The notes under the pieces: model-generated | What the model saw: the letters and a program-made list of their open reading frames with translations, nothing else | Told to the model about the DNA's origin: nothing | The model's database searches: none | Shown: in pieces, positions 12,929 through 25,249 of the stretch | Layout: the number at the start of each line of letters is the position of its first letter | Numbering within the stretch: the first letter of the stretch is position 1 | Made by a program: the position numbers and the translations under genes | From: Rhytidiadelphus loreus | Taxonomy: Eukaryota > Streptophyta > Bryopsida > Hypnales > Hylocomiaceae | Direction: 5' to 3' | DNA: 64,000 bases | Assembly (NCBI GenBank): GCA_947034895.1 | Contig: OX344763.1 | Span: 188,501 to 252,500, forward strand

Positions 12929-12949
12929 TTATCCCCGACTCGAGGATAA
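12929..12949. repeat. Solitary C-type dyad
   Basis: Half-sites TTATCCCCGA and TCGAGGATAA are separated by one base. It matches the dyad that accompanies the C gene 40 kb to the right (for example 52,583-52,603, half-site TTATCACCGA). No coding remnant of that gene family was found beside it. Confidence 0.7.
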
Positions 12950-14189
12950 CGGATTGACTCTGGCATATATAATATCCCGAAAAATGCGGCTACAATATCG
13001 GAAGCCAACATTATCAAAATTTCTTCACAGTCCAGTCATGTGGTGCAACAGCACCTGCGACATCGATCTACGAATACGTTTACATACTACCACCGAATAC
13101 AATACCGCCAAATCCAATGAAAGTCGACAATATCGTCCTACAAATCTCTCTGCAAGGTTATTATGATTGTGAATGCAGTGCAGCTCTATAACAATGCAAA
13201 TAATAACACAATGACTTCATCAATGCCAACGGGAAAAATGTATAATACATGACATACAAACAAATCAACATCAAGCAGGAACCACAAATGTACAGCATCA
13301 ATAGTTTAGTGCAAAAAATGACACCCACATTAAGAGGAATCAGAATTACTCCACGAGAACTAGCAGTACTCTTCACTCCAAACGTCTAAAAACGATGCGC
13401 AACACCTGGTGGTATTGAACAAGCTTCCGAACACGGAGGGAGAGAAAGAGACAGAGGGCGGGAGAGAGAGGGCGGGATGCATGAGGCAGGAAGCTCAAAT
13501 TCAAACGGAAGTTTCCAAGTTTAGTTTTCGATCCGCTTTCAACTTTGGCCGACATTCCCGTACCATAAAGCTGCGATAGGTAACGTTGTCAACTAATTTT
13601 GTACATGGAAAAGTCCTTCCAAAAAGGCTGCTCTAGTCCTCGGATTCCACAACCCGAGGGAATTCCGTGGTGGCTAGCCTCCGAGCGGGAAAAAAATTCT
13701 AAAAATGAAGAACGTAGGCACTGTGGATACCCTAAATGTTACTTTATTTCCCTACATTTGAAAACAATTACAGACTTTTGAAAACCAATAAAATTTTTAG
13801 TAATCCTTACTAATTTTTTTTAAAAAAATTTAAAGGAATCTTCGAGAACATGTCATAAAAAAATTTAAAAAGGAATCTTTGAGAACATGTCATAAAACAC
13901 TCAATCCAATCCTTGTTTGTTTGTTTTGTTTGTTACGTTGAGATTTCCGAAATCATGAGTCCTCCAATTGCGTGTTGGGTACCATTGGAAAGCCATTGGC
14001 AAGGATGCGTGTATATGCATTGTTTCTTCATGTTCAGATTTACAATGCAAAATTATTGAATTTTGAAGTTGGAAGAGGCATTGCAAAATTAACGAAACTT
14101 TCTTCTCAGTTTGAATTCATTGTGGCAACAACACAGGGCCCTCTAGTAATATTTAAAATCAATAAAAAATAGATTGGCTTACAAGATTT

Positions 14190-15656
14190 GTCAATCTCAC
14201 AAGCCTAATATGCATATCGAATAAATTGGGAAAAATATGTCCAAGTTGCAAATACTGTAGACCTTCCTTATCCATAAAAACCTTTCGATCTTCACCATTT
14301 GAAAAAAAAAATAGACAAGAATTTAAAAAAAAAATTATTACATTGCACACTGTACTTTAAAATCCAAAACTCATGAACTCATAAAATTTGCACGTGAAAA
14401 CATTTGATAAACAAACATACAAGTTGCTAATAATGTGGAGCTTCCTAATGCATAAAAATCTTTCAATCTTCACCATTTGAAAAAAAAAATAGACAAGAAT
14501 TTTTTAAAAATATTATTACATTGCGCACTGTACTTTAAAATCCAAAACTCATGAACTCATAAAATTTGCACGTGAAAACATTTGATAAACATACATACAA
14601 GTTGCTAATATTAATGTGGACCTCCCTAATGCATAAAAATCTTTCTATGCTTCACCATTTTTAGAAATATAGACAAAAATAAATAAAAATTTATTACATT
14701 GTGCACTGTACTTTAAAATCCAAAACTCATGAACTCATGAAATTTGCACGTGAAAACATTTGATAAATATACATACAAGTTGCTAATATTAATGTGGACC
14801 TTCCTAATGCATAAAAATCTTTCTATGCTTCACCATTTTTAGAAACATAGACAAAAATAAATAAAAATTTATTACATTGTGCACTGTACTTTAAAATCCA
14901 AAACTCATGAACTCATGAAATTTGCACGTGAAAACATTTGATAAACATACATACAAGTTGCTAATAATGTGGACCTTCCTAATGCATAAAAATCTTTCTA
15001 TGCTTCACCATTTTTAGAAACATAGACAAAAATAAATAAAAATTTATTACATTGTGCACTGTACTTTAAAATCCAAAACTCATGAACTAATGAAATTTGC
15101 ACGTGAAAACATTTGATAAACATACATACAAATTGCTAATATTGTGGACCTTCCTAATGCATAAAAATCTTTCTATGCTTCACCATTTTTAGAAACATAG
15201 ACAAAAATAAATAAAAATTTATTACATTGTGCATTGTACTTTAAAATCCAAAACTCATGAACTCATGACATTTGCACGTGAAAACATTTGATAAACATAC
15301 ATACAAGTTGCTAATATTGTGGACCTTCCTAATGCATAAAAATCTTTCAATCTTCACCATTTGAAAAAAAAAATAGACAAGAAAAAAAAATAATAATGAT
15401 TACACTGCGCACTGTACTTTAAAATCCAAAACTCATGAACTCATAAAATTTGCACGTGAAAACATTTGATAAACATACATACAAGTTGCTAATAATGTGG
15501 ACCTTCCTAATGCATAAAAATCTTTCTATGCTTCACCATTTTTAGAAACATAGACAAAAATTTAAAAAAAAATTATTACATTGTGCACTGTACTTTAAAT
15601 TCCAAAACTCATGAACTCATGAAATTTGCACGTGAAAACATTTGATAAACATACAT
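14190..15656 (+). repeat. Tandem array of about 178-bp units
   Basis: Eight units are visible; the landmark CTGTACTTTAAAAT recurs near 14,350, 14,528, 14,706, 14,884, 15,059, 15,235, 15,413 and 15,588. Each unit also contains TTGATAAACATACATACAAG, GTTGCTAATA, GACCTTCCTAATGCATAAAA and a tract of A residues. The array breaks at 15,656 in the middle of ACATACAT and continues after 49,016. Confidence 0.9.
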
Positions 15657-15685
15657 GGGGAATTTCGTTAAAATGGCGGTATTCC
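15657..15685 (+). repeat. Left terminal inverted repeat
   Basis: 29 bp identical to the reverse complement of the right end. It contains TTAAAATGGC; similar words recur near 20,640-20,700 and just inside the right end, so they may be subterminal repeats. Confidence 0.9.
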
Positions 15686-16363
15686 GAATGCCATTTGTAC
15701 ATGAAGGTCCAAAAAGGTGGTTTAGGATGTGTGCTACGTAGCCAGTTGGATGTGATGGTAGGGTCCGACAAAGTGATCCCACGGCACAAGAAGATGCATT
15801 TCTGCGTACTAGGAGAGGAAGGACAGACAATGGGCACAAATCTAGTTCGCAAAAGGCGGGCAAAACGAACGGGGAGATGGTGGAATATTCCTGGAATCTT
15901 TGGAACCGCAGGCTTTAGACTATCGTCGCCTCCTCAAATGGAAGGGGGGGGGCATCAGGGGTAGGGGTCAGGAACCCACGATGGACAATTCGGCGTGATC
16001 ATTCATGAACGTGGGATCAACAAATATTGCACAAAGAGAACTCAAAATAGGACTCCTTCAAATGGACGAGCCCCCCCCAAAACGAAACGCATCATTTAAT
16101 ATTATTTCTCCTCGAAGAAAATGGTCGGTACAAAAATCGGCCAGCATGCACGCCACGCTTCCTAGAGTCTACCAAGGACCTCAACAATGCAATCTCAAGC
16201 ACCAGTCCAAAACTACATGGATTGCCATTGACCGCTCACCGTTGGCTACATTATATGTCAAATGCCGTCACTCGGCCAAAACGCATGGTAGCTGAGCGCG
16301 CATCGAAGATAAAGCTTCCAACATCCCTCTCCAGCAAAGCCCATCATAATTATTCTTCAAAAG
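15686..16363. other. Left subterminal region of the element
   Basis: Lies between the left terminal repeat and the stop codon of the transposase-like gene. It probably holds that gene's 3' UTR and subterminal sequences. No separate gene is supported. Confidence 0.3.
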
Positions 16364-19300
16364 TTAGTGTACCTCTTCCTCTGCAATGCGACGCAAATTG
16401 TCCACCACAAATTGCACTTGTTGACGCGGCGCAATGAAGCTCTTCCCGTCATTCTTCTTCGGTTTCCACGAGGCCATAATACTGTCCGTGGATACGTAGT
16501 CCGCCTGGCTCGCCCTACGGTCAATCTTCCATCTGAAACTGGACTTCGTGTCCCACCCGGCGTACAACCGCGCGGTGTCCTTCGAGGTGCCGCACGGGAT
16601 GTACCATTGCACCAAAACTTCACGGAAGTGGACTCCCGCGGGATCGAATTGAGGATTCTCCACGGCCCTACCAAGCCACACCGGATCCTCACAATCCAAG
16701 CCCGGCCTCACAAACACGTAGAAGCCTTCGCGCAGATCAGTGGCCACGTTGTACGCTGGCGGGGGCCCCCCCTCCAGAGTGCCGATGTAAGGGTCTTCCG
16801 CCTCGTGCTCCTCCCGCGTCCGGCCGTCTTGCATGAAGTCCGTCGTGAAATCCCCAGGTTGTCGAGTCTGAGGCCCAAACCCCTGCTGCAACTCATCAGA
16901 GTCGCGAGGGTCTTCTTCCGCTCCGTCATGCAGCGCATTTCTCACGCCGCTCCAATATGCGACCAAATAGGACATGCGCGCCTTGTACTCCGCCGTCCCG
17001 TCTCTGCATACGTCCGTCCAGTGTTGGATGTATCCGTTCAGTCCGCGCACGATCTCGGCTTCGCTCGTCATTTTCTTCGGAGACACGCGGAGGGGATCGC
17101 CTTGCGGAAGCAGAGGCTTGTGCTCAACGTCTTCCTTCCATAACCTCAAGCCTGCTTCCGGCAACCAAGGAATGTCTGTACACGCCAGTTTGTATTGCAT
17201 GATCGGCCAACCGTTGTCGTCCATGAAGAACTTGTATTGCCGGCCGTGCGAGTGGCCTACCAGTTGTTGCTTTTGCATCCCGATGTAAGGTTTCACGTAA
17301 GCCTTGAAATCCGGAACTTCTTCGACCAGGTGGGGAATGAAGGGGCCTTGTTCCATTTCCATGTACGACTGCATCAACAACGGTAAAGTGGGATGGTCCT
17401 TTTCGCGGAGTTGCATGCTCCAACGCCCGAACGATGCATCCATGTCGTCGTGCGTGTGTCCCACGATCATGAAGGATACGATCACCTCTTTCACGATCCG
17501 CCTTGCCACCAAGAGCGACCAAAAACAAAAGACGTACCGGTTCTTGTTTTCCCTCCACGAGTTGTCCATTTGAACGTGGAGCACCGGGGGCAATGGTTGG
17601 GCTTCGATGGGTTGTGGAGGAACCTCTCCCAAAGAAGCCACACAAATCTCGCTACCCGACAGCAATGCTCGATACAACTCTGTGCTGCCGCCTCCAGCAA
17701 ACAAAGATCGAGAAGACTTGATGGGAGGGGCTTCCAAATCTCGCAACAGCTTGGCGATGGATCCCACGGTGAAGTTGCTGTCGCTCCGAAACATGTCCAA
17801 ATTGTAATGTGCGTATTTGCCATCCCCGTGCCTGTGTGCAAAGATTCCCGTCACTTTCATGGGCAACTTCATGAGTCCATCGAGTGCCTTCGTTTTTCTC
17901 GCCAATGCGGGACACGCTGTTTTCGAATGGTCCATCTTGTCGTGCATGATGGATAACAATTGCATGGGTTGCAATTTGGACAACCATCTACTCCGGTAGT
18001 AGGCATGCCGACAGGCCTCTTGCAGAAACAAGTGCTTCTCGAAACGCTTCTGGATTCGTTCGTAGTCCTCGCACCCAGGTGCAAAAGAAGCCCGTAATTG
18101 CTTCAAGGTGTCGCAAATGCTACATCTTACAAAGGAATCTCCTCTTCCCTTGATGACGTACTCGGAAAAATGTTTTGTCCGAATCTTACTGAAATAAGAT
18201 TGCGAAAGGGCGGACAACCCGAGTCCGGAGTTGGCCTGCAAACAGTGCCAAGCACATGGTTGTTGGATGAATGATCACAATGAACAAGGACTTTGGATCA
18301 TTGTCATGAGTAATGCGCAGTGGAGCCAGTGCCTCATTCTCTGAATCTCAAGTGATGCTGTAGGTACGTGGGAAGCTTACCTCGTTCACGGTGACCAACA
18401 ATTGCCCCCATTCGGTTCCGGCGGGGAGCACTTTGACGCCCACTTTCTCGCCCGTGCGCAAGGTGTGAGACAAATGGGGCATGTGGTCGGCCCTTGCCTC
18501 CAATAATGAGCGCAAAGTCTCGATGGCTTGTACAGTTGCATCCCTAGCCTTTGTATAGTGGTGGTTTCCGTGCGGAGCGCCTCTGACGCCGACCTTGGCC
18601 TTGGCTTTGTACCTCTCGAACGTGCGGCGAGTAATGTTGTGCACAACCCTCCAGGCATGCGGACAGATGTCTATGCCTTCTACGGTGACCATTTTCCTCC
18701 TTCCGCTCCCCCATGCTTCGTGCAGCGCCCTGTGTACGTCCAAATTTCGGGTGCTCCTGATTTGAAATGACTGCATGTGCATTTCTGTCCGCAGCGCGCG
18801 AATGGTGGAAGGAGAGAATTTGCGAGTGCATTCCTTGTCGCAACAAAGTTGCGCGTAGACCTCGGCGATGGACTCATGTGATAGCATTTTGGTCCTTTTG
18901 TTCAATGTTGCGGCAGCTCGAGTTCTCCTGTCATAGCGATATTGTCGTCCGCCCGTTCTCTTCCGATTTCCTTGTAGTTCTTCCTCGATAGCCTATCGTT
19001 TGCGAGCGTGATCATAAACACTGACATACCCGTGTTCACCGTGATAAAAGACGCGTCGCATAGGCCATCGCAAGCACATGTCGCTGACGCTGTGGTCCCC
19101 ATTGAGGACCTCGAGCACAACAATGCCGACGTCATCCACGCCCAGCCTGCTGTTACCATCAATGCATGCGTTCGGATTGGCATTGATGATGATGACTTCC
19201 GCGAAATCGGTGCCGTCGGCGTGCCTCGCGAGCAGTGCTTTGCCAGACCATGCGTCCCGACCAATGCCCTCACAATCCGGAATGGGAGTGGCGTCCACAT

Positions 19301-19473
19301 CTGCCTGGGCAAGTGCCTCCAAGTCGACGTCTTCCTCTTCACATTCTTGGAACTCCTGCGCATGCCGCGGTCAAGAATCAACTTGGGACGCGGAGCAGAA
19401 TGCCGAGAGGTGACGCAGGATCGATGAGTAAGTGGGGTACCTCGTCGCCGTCGGATTCGCTGCCAGAAGCCAT
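16364..19473 (-). CDS. DDE-transposase-like protein (DUF7869-like), 3 exons
   Basis: Exons on the minus strand are 19,473-19,441, 19,355-18,381 and 18,235-16,364. Donors read GTACCC and GTAAGC, acceptors end GCGCAG and TTGCAG, and all junctions are phase 0. The product is about 959 residues, ending in TAA. Exon 3 starts with a Cys-X2-Cys motif (VRCSICDTLKQL), then the core HVQMDNSWRENKNR...VGHTHDDMDASFG, whose spaced acidic residues fit a DDE-type integrase core; I know this pattern from the DUF7869 family in plant, oomycete and animal repeats. Near the C-terminus GFYVFVRPG...VWLGRAVENP...REVLVQWYIP resembles a BAH/chromo-type reader domain. One TAG (18,993-18,995) interrupts exon 2 at about residue 132, with open frame on both sides. 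It is the best candidate for the element's transposase. Its upstream region, the presumed 5' intron, carries B-type dyads. The family name rests on memory of motifs, not on a search. Confidence 0.75.
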
Positions 19474-19590
19474 ACTGGCCCCTCGGAAGTTGTTTCCGGA
19501 AACGAAGTCTCCCACTCCACGGAGGGCCCGCACGGGAGCTTCGTAAGTTGTCGCAGGAAGTGGTAAATGCTTCCCCGACGAATTCGATCC

Positions 19591-20373
19591 GACCGCGCGG
19601 TCTGGAAGACAGGATATGCAAATCATTCAGACATCCCGTGTGCATGCATGACATGATACTCATCCGACGGACTGCAACCTTTGTCTTGAAAATGTCATTC
19701 ATAATTGCCAAGTGCTCTCCAGGATCAGACCGCGTGGTCTGTTCGTGAGGAGCCACGGGAAGACCACTAGAGCAGGAGATGAACCTACGGCAACCGGTAC
19801 TAGTCAAAATTCGACGGCGTCGAACTCACTGCCAGCCTCCATACTTGCATAGGACGATATCTTCGGCAGTGAACGTGTCGTTCGTTTAGACCGCGCGGTC
19901 TAATTCGAGAGGTCTGTGGATTCATAGAAATAAGACCATGCATGTTTCGGAATCCGATGAGCGGAACCTCCCGGAGCAGTAACTTGCTCGGAACATTTTA
20001 GACCGCGCGGTCTGAACTGTTGTCCGAACTACTCGGATCCAGTCCTTCCAAGTAGAGGTAACATGGAGCATTTCAGAGCGCACGGTCTGGAATGAGAATC
20101 CAGAATTTCGACAAATGCTGTACGAGCAGAAAACAGTTGTCATCGCTTGGACATAAATGAAAATCCGATGTTGGAACACGAGGTGAGGTATCAAACATTT
20201 TAGACCGCGCGGTCTGAAATGTGAAATCCGATGGATCTCCAAAATGGACTCTCCGTTGTCGGATCTCTGAATACGGTCGAAAAACATTTCAGACCGCGCG
20301 GTCTGGAATGAGTGGGGGGTGCAGTTTCAGGATATCAAATCCTCCGTCTCAAAACGTTTCAGACCGCGCAGTC
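19591..20373. repeat. B-type dyad cluster upstream of the transposase-like gene (8 copies)
   Basis: The 12-bp cores (GACCGCGCGGTC) start at 19,591, 19,728, 19,889, 20,001, 20,076 (degenerate), 20,203, 20,292 and 20,362. The full consensus is TTCAGACCGCGCGGTCTGAA. On the minus strand they lie between the transposase start codon (19,473) and a possible leader-exon donor (CTTTCAG then GTACAAAG, exon edge about 21,128). They would therefore be intronic, as in the other genes of the element. Confidence 0.85.
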
Positions 20374-20379
20374 AAAAAC

Positions 20380-21960
20380 AAAAAGGCCTCACTCGTAAGG
20401 TGACTTCCAACCTCAATGTGTTCACACCGTGCAACGTGAATAAGTCGGTGTACAGACGTACCTAATAAAACGGAGCATCTAGGTAACTAATGTGCAGTAA
20501 GGGAGGTAACACAAATGACGATGAACTGTTGTCCAGAATGCCAACCAATCGAAAGGCAATTCCACAGGGGAAGAGTGGATAATATAACAATGACAGCCAA
20601 ACACAATTGACATTCTAGAAATCCAGAATGGTATTCCTAGTTGCAATGCCAGTATTCCAATGTAATGGCACCGCATTCCATTAAAATGGCACTGAATTTG
20701 CGAGACAAGAACACTACATTCCGGAAAAATGACAAGCTTGCCGCCATTCTCGCAAAATGGACCCAGTGAGCATAATTGAACAACCGATCACAATTCTTGA
20801 AATCGGGATACACCCGAAACTGAATGAGGTAAGCCACAAATTAAATGCATGCACGCGGAGAATGACTTACATTTGAAATGGACAATATAACATTGAATGG
20901 AATGAAATCGAGCATTCATTTGGCAATGACAGCAGATCAAACATCCATGAAATTGCAAGTACTTGATTTGAATTCGGAAAACACCTTCGCATCCATCTCA
21001 TCCAAAATCAGTAGGATTCGATGAGGCCGAGCCTTCCATTCCGACCATGCAAGTCACACTACGCAAAGGAACGAATCCTACATTCTCCGACTAGGAAGCG
21101 AAATCAAACACGGAGATGTCTTTGTACCTGAAAGGGAGGCGGTCTGACGTGATCTTCCGACTCAAGGCGCCGACGAGCGGCAACCCAGCGACTCACGAGC
21201 GGCAGCGCAGCGATCCAAAATTCGCCCCAAACGCGTGTCTACGGAGCTCACGCGAGAACGACGACGGGAAGAAGACATGCAGCGACGGAGCCCGCGGGAG
21301 AACGGCGACGGGAGGGAGACATGCGGCAGACGAAGCCGGCGACCTAGAGTGCTAGACTTCCTTCATTTAATGCGCTCGGCGGCCAGCACATAAAAGCCCG
21401 TGGGGCCCACTTGGAAGCCCGTTCGTTGTGTATCTTTTTGCACCTAAGTATGCTGCAGGTAGGTGATGACGTAGAATTCGGAATTTCCGAATGATAAGAA
21501 AAGATGTCACTTGGTGATAAGCAAATCAAATAACACAAGAAGAACAAAGTTCACATTATGAAAAAATAAACATGTGTGCAAACATTGACATATACATCAT
21601 ATATATTGTGACCACACTTTATAGCTACTCTAATTTCAATTTCAGTTTGGGAGTATTAGTTCTGAATTGTCGAATGGAGGGAAGAGGGGGATAAAATAGA
21701 ATAATCCTATTCCGATTTGCTTCATTTCCGAGGCATTCAAAACTGAATCGGGCACGAAAAATTAAAGAAGGATCACAATTAAAGGGAGAATTGAACCCGA
21801 CCATGCATAGACTTGTTCTAAATTGGATTTGAACTATGTGAACCCCAACGGGGACCTGGTTCGAACAATGTCCACTGGGATATTGGAACAACTGCATTCA
21901 GAACTCAGTCACGAAAGTCATTTCCCAAAAACATGCTCACAAAACCAGAAAGTGAACATT
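20380..21960. other. Presumed leader and promoter region of the transposase-like gene
   Basis: Bases 21,129-21,420 are GC-rich and could hold a minus-strand 5' UTR exon. The rest shows AATGGC/GCCATT words similar to the terminal repeats (20,640-20,760) and nothing else recognisable. Confidence 0.25.
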
Positions 21961-21969
21961 CACAGTTCA

Positions 21970-24020
21970 GACCGCGCGGTCTGAACTGTGAAAACGGCAG
22001 AACTTGAAAAATTCCTGCACGACAGGGACTGGACGTCTTCACAGGAATCCAGTCATAGAAATTTGTCATCCTCCAAACGAGGCCTTCTGCCTGACCTCGG
22101 AGTGTCCTTTCATATTGACAGGTTTGCATTTCAAACCCCGCGGTCTCAAATGTGAAAGTCACGGACCTTGCGGAAATCGAACAAGCTGAAGGTGTACTGA
22201 AATTCAATCTAATAGGCACTCTACATGTCATTGAATAATCACGAATCAGAATTACGAACTCAAATAGAAAGGGAATGATACCTTTGGAAGCTCCAAGGGG
22301 AACAATAATTTGATTTCATGTAAATTTCTGAAAAAACACGAAACCAAAGGCAATGCAATGCATTCAATTTCATTTCAAAGAAAAGGTTGTTGAAAGTCAA
22401 GAATTAGTCAAAGTGGGATGGAACAAGAATTACTAATAGTACAACACATTCATTTGTCCATCAAGCTCTGTCAATGGCTCGGGCTTCAAAATACGAGGGA
22501 AGCGACAAATACAAGAGAATCATGGGACGTACAGTAGGGTCATCTACAGAAAACTCGTGTGATACTCTCCCATTTAATATAGTTTAAGGGAAACTCGTGT
22601 AAGTGGCGGCGCATTGCAAACGGATGCAAGCCTTGTACCTTCGACGATACTTCACCTGGGATTCTCGGGCGAACTTCAAGGCGGCGTCCAAAAGAGTTGG
22701 GCGCAACAAGGTAGCGGCGTTCATTTCAACTTGCGCTGCATTTCGCAACATCGACACAAGGGAGGTGGACGGCCGGGTGGGAAGAAGGCGGCACAAACTC
22801 AAGCACGGGGGACGGTGGAAAGAAGGCGAACATCCAAACGCGGAAGAGGAGGGCAGTTTCGCGACACTCTTCACAAGGTAAAACATATTTCAATTGTTTC
22901 CATTCTTGCTTTCTTGGGATTGCGCCAGTCAAAACCGATCAACTCAAGAAATGGACATTGTCAATGGATTGATTTCAGTCAAGATGACACGCAAATGCAT
23001 GCAAGTCTCAAGAGTTCTATTTCCATCCACTGCACGATGTCATAGAGAACATGTTTTCAGTTTAGGAATTATAGGAGTCACAGACTGCGCAAAAAGAGAA
23101 TGCTTTCTCCTAGTACGCGCTTTCATGGAGCCTATTGTAGGAAATAAATAATACACTTCATGTTTCACTCGCCGCTTAGTAACTACGTGACTGTATGGTC
23201 AATTTCGTTAAACTTTGAACTTTGAACTTTGTAGATGTCAATGGATCACGGCTCCGCTCCCTACTGACTTGCAATGCTTGTCATTTCCGAAGTGGGATTC
23301 AAAAGGTACCTCCCTTTGCTCCAAATTGCACAACTAAAGCATACAAGTTTCTTGGATTTGGGGGTAGGTGCACATTCGACGAGGCTCAATGGCAGACTCA
23401 CGTTTCAGCAAGTGCTCCCACAACCTCAAAACTATACTTGACCATCAAAACTTCGGGTACGTTGAACTGACTTCAAGTTGTTGCTTTCCGAGCATTGTGT
23501 TCATTGAAAGCCATCACGGCCATTATGATAATCCCATTCGACTGGCGAGGTTTAGCAACCAGGTTTCGCAAATCTACAAGTTTCTGCAGATCAGACCGCG
23601 CGGTCCGAAATCCACAACTGTCCTAGATTTCGGAAAACTGGATCACAAGTGGATGGAAGAAAGTTACAATTCACACGGACGGGACTGTCACACTTCAGAC
23701 CGCGCGGTCTGAGTGTGTCGAAGTCCACGACTTAGGAAATCCAAAACACTGTAGGGCCTGTCAGTCACTTTTACGATTCTCCCATAGTCCTAGATTTAGG
23801 AAAACGAGATGACATGCTTCCTAGAAGTCCGAAAACTAAAATTGACACAAACGGGACTTACGGACTTCAGACCGCGCGGTCTGGAGTCCGAGACTGCGGA
23901 ATTCCATGACGATAGTGACCTTCCCTTCGTCGCTTCACGCCAACTGTCGAAGATTTGAGAAAACTGTCCAACATCAGAAAATTTCAATGACGCAACCTCC
24001 ACAGTTCAGACCCCGCGGTC
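21970..24020. repeat. Scattered B-type dyads (6 copies)
   Basis: The 12-bp cores start at 21,970, 22,134, 23,594, 23,698, 23,870 and 24,009. The first is part of a perfect 30-bp palindrome (21,961-21,990, arms CACAGTTCAGACC). Several others have flanks symmetric beyond the consensus but different from copy to copy. All lie upstream of the exons of the next gene. Confidence 0.85.
22600..22879 (+). CDS. Possible upstream exon of the 24.2-25.2 kb gene
   Basis: A GC-richer open stretch (YLRRYFTWDSRANFKAASK... in one frame) ends at CTTCACAAG followed by GTAAAAC, a plausible donor. Its frame cannot be settled because two frames are open, and the exons that would link it to 24,215 are not clear. 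Treat as a candidate only. Confidence 0.2.
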
Positions 24021-24214
24021 TGAACTCGGTACAACTCACTCAGGAAGCCGGACACTTCGAAATGCGATCTTCGGAAATGGTCCACAAAAACCCGCCATTT
24101 TCACGAAATTAAAGTAGAATCTGATGCTCGTGTGCTTGCCCATGTATTCTGGAAATGACCATTACTGCTGACATCAATCTTTGCGAATTCCAATTGGAAT
24201 GATTTCCCAAACAG

Positions 24215-25245
24215 AGCTCAAGATTTCTGGCAAGGATACAAACTGTACTGCTTTGCCCATTATTCTCACTGTGATACATCCAAGGGGCTGTTCCAAGACA
24301 ACAAGATGGGTGAGTGCTATATGGACCATGTTGGGCTTCGTGCATTTGTATGCTGCATTCAATTCAAATCATTTATTTTTTAAATGGCGCGCTCGTGAAT
24401 ACCACTTCGGACAACATTGATGGCTTCCTTTCTGTAGGTCAAGTTATGTGTGCGTTGCAAAACACAATGGAAGTGGCATGGGGTGCACTATTTGATGCAA
24501 CGATTCGGGATGTGTGGGTCATGATGGAGGAGTATGTCCACATCCGCCATGGCAAGGACTGCAAGAACCTCAGGTGACCACTCCATGTCAATCATGTCAG
24601 ACCCCATTTGGAGCAACAAGTAGTATAGTGGGTTTGTACCATGCAATCATGTTCTTCACTCCAGAATTTCTTTCGTCCTAATCATGCTCAACTGGGGGCT
24701 GCGGCGTGACATACAGAGCTCTCATGGAAGAATTCGACGATGCCAACAAGCTATCAACCTCCGAGAATGGTTCCTTATTACTACAACTCATTCAGGTTAG
24801 TAGTAAACGCTCGTCCCTACCTACGAATAGCATCTACTAGGAGATAGACAAAGATTAATATGTCCAATGCTACCTTGTCATCGAAGGGACTCCACTCTCA
24901 AATCCATGTCAAACTTTGGAAGGGACACAACAATCTTCACCCACTTGGGAAGAAGTCATCCATGATATGCAATGATGTCGGTTAAGTTGGTAAACGAATG
25001 TTCTAAATTCATCGAGGTTCAATTGCCAAGTACCTGATACCAATATTGACTCATTGGAATACGTGTTTCCACCACTACTCTCTCAGGATGATGAGCACGG
25101 AACCGAACATCTCCACAGAGAGTCGCAAGCCGTTCATGTCGACCTAGATATTTTTGAGCAAGTGCGGGCTCCGCTGAATCAAGCACAAGTGAATCTGGCA
25201 AACCTCTCGCCTCAACCTCGCGGGGCTCGACGTCGCAACCGCTGA
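24215..25245 (+). CDS. 3' exons of an unrecognised spliced gene inside the element
   Basis: Four exons join cleanly: 24,215-24,309 (donor GTGAGT), 24,438-24,573 (acceptor CTGTAG, donor GTGACC), 24,717-24,795 (acceptor TACAG, donor GTTAGT) and 25,087-25,245 (acceptor CTCTCAG). Junction phases 1, 2 and 0 all match. The spliced product reads AQDFWQGYKLYCFAHYSHC...GQVMCALQNTMEVAWGALFD...VHIRHGKDCKNLRALMEEFDD...LIQDDEHGTEH... and ends in RGARRRNR before a TGA. Upstream exons must exist because the first listed exon begins with one base of a split codon. I do not recognise the family. Aromatic and Cys/His-rich spacing in the first exon could be structural zinc binding, but that is a guess. Upstream introns hold B-type dyads. 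Confidence 0.5.
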
Positions 25246-25249
25246 TCGC

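Noticed and set aside
16367..17956. Long plus-strand open frames opposite the transposase-like gene
   Set aside because: They are antisense shadows of a GC-rich coding exon whose minus-strand frame has splice sites and recognisable motifs.
18902..19807. 301-codon minus-strand frame upstream of the transposase-like gene
   Set aside because: It is out of frame with the exon 2 sequence that joins in phase 0 and shows no recognisable motif; it overlaps the true exons in another frame.
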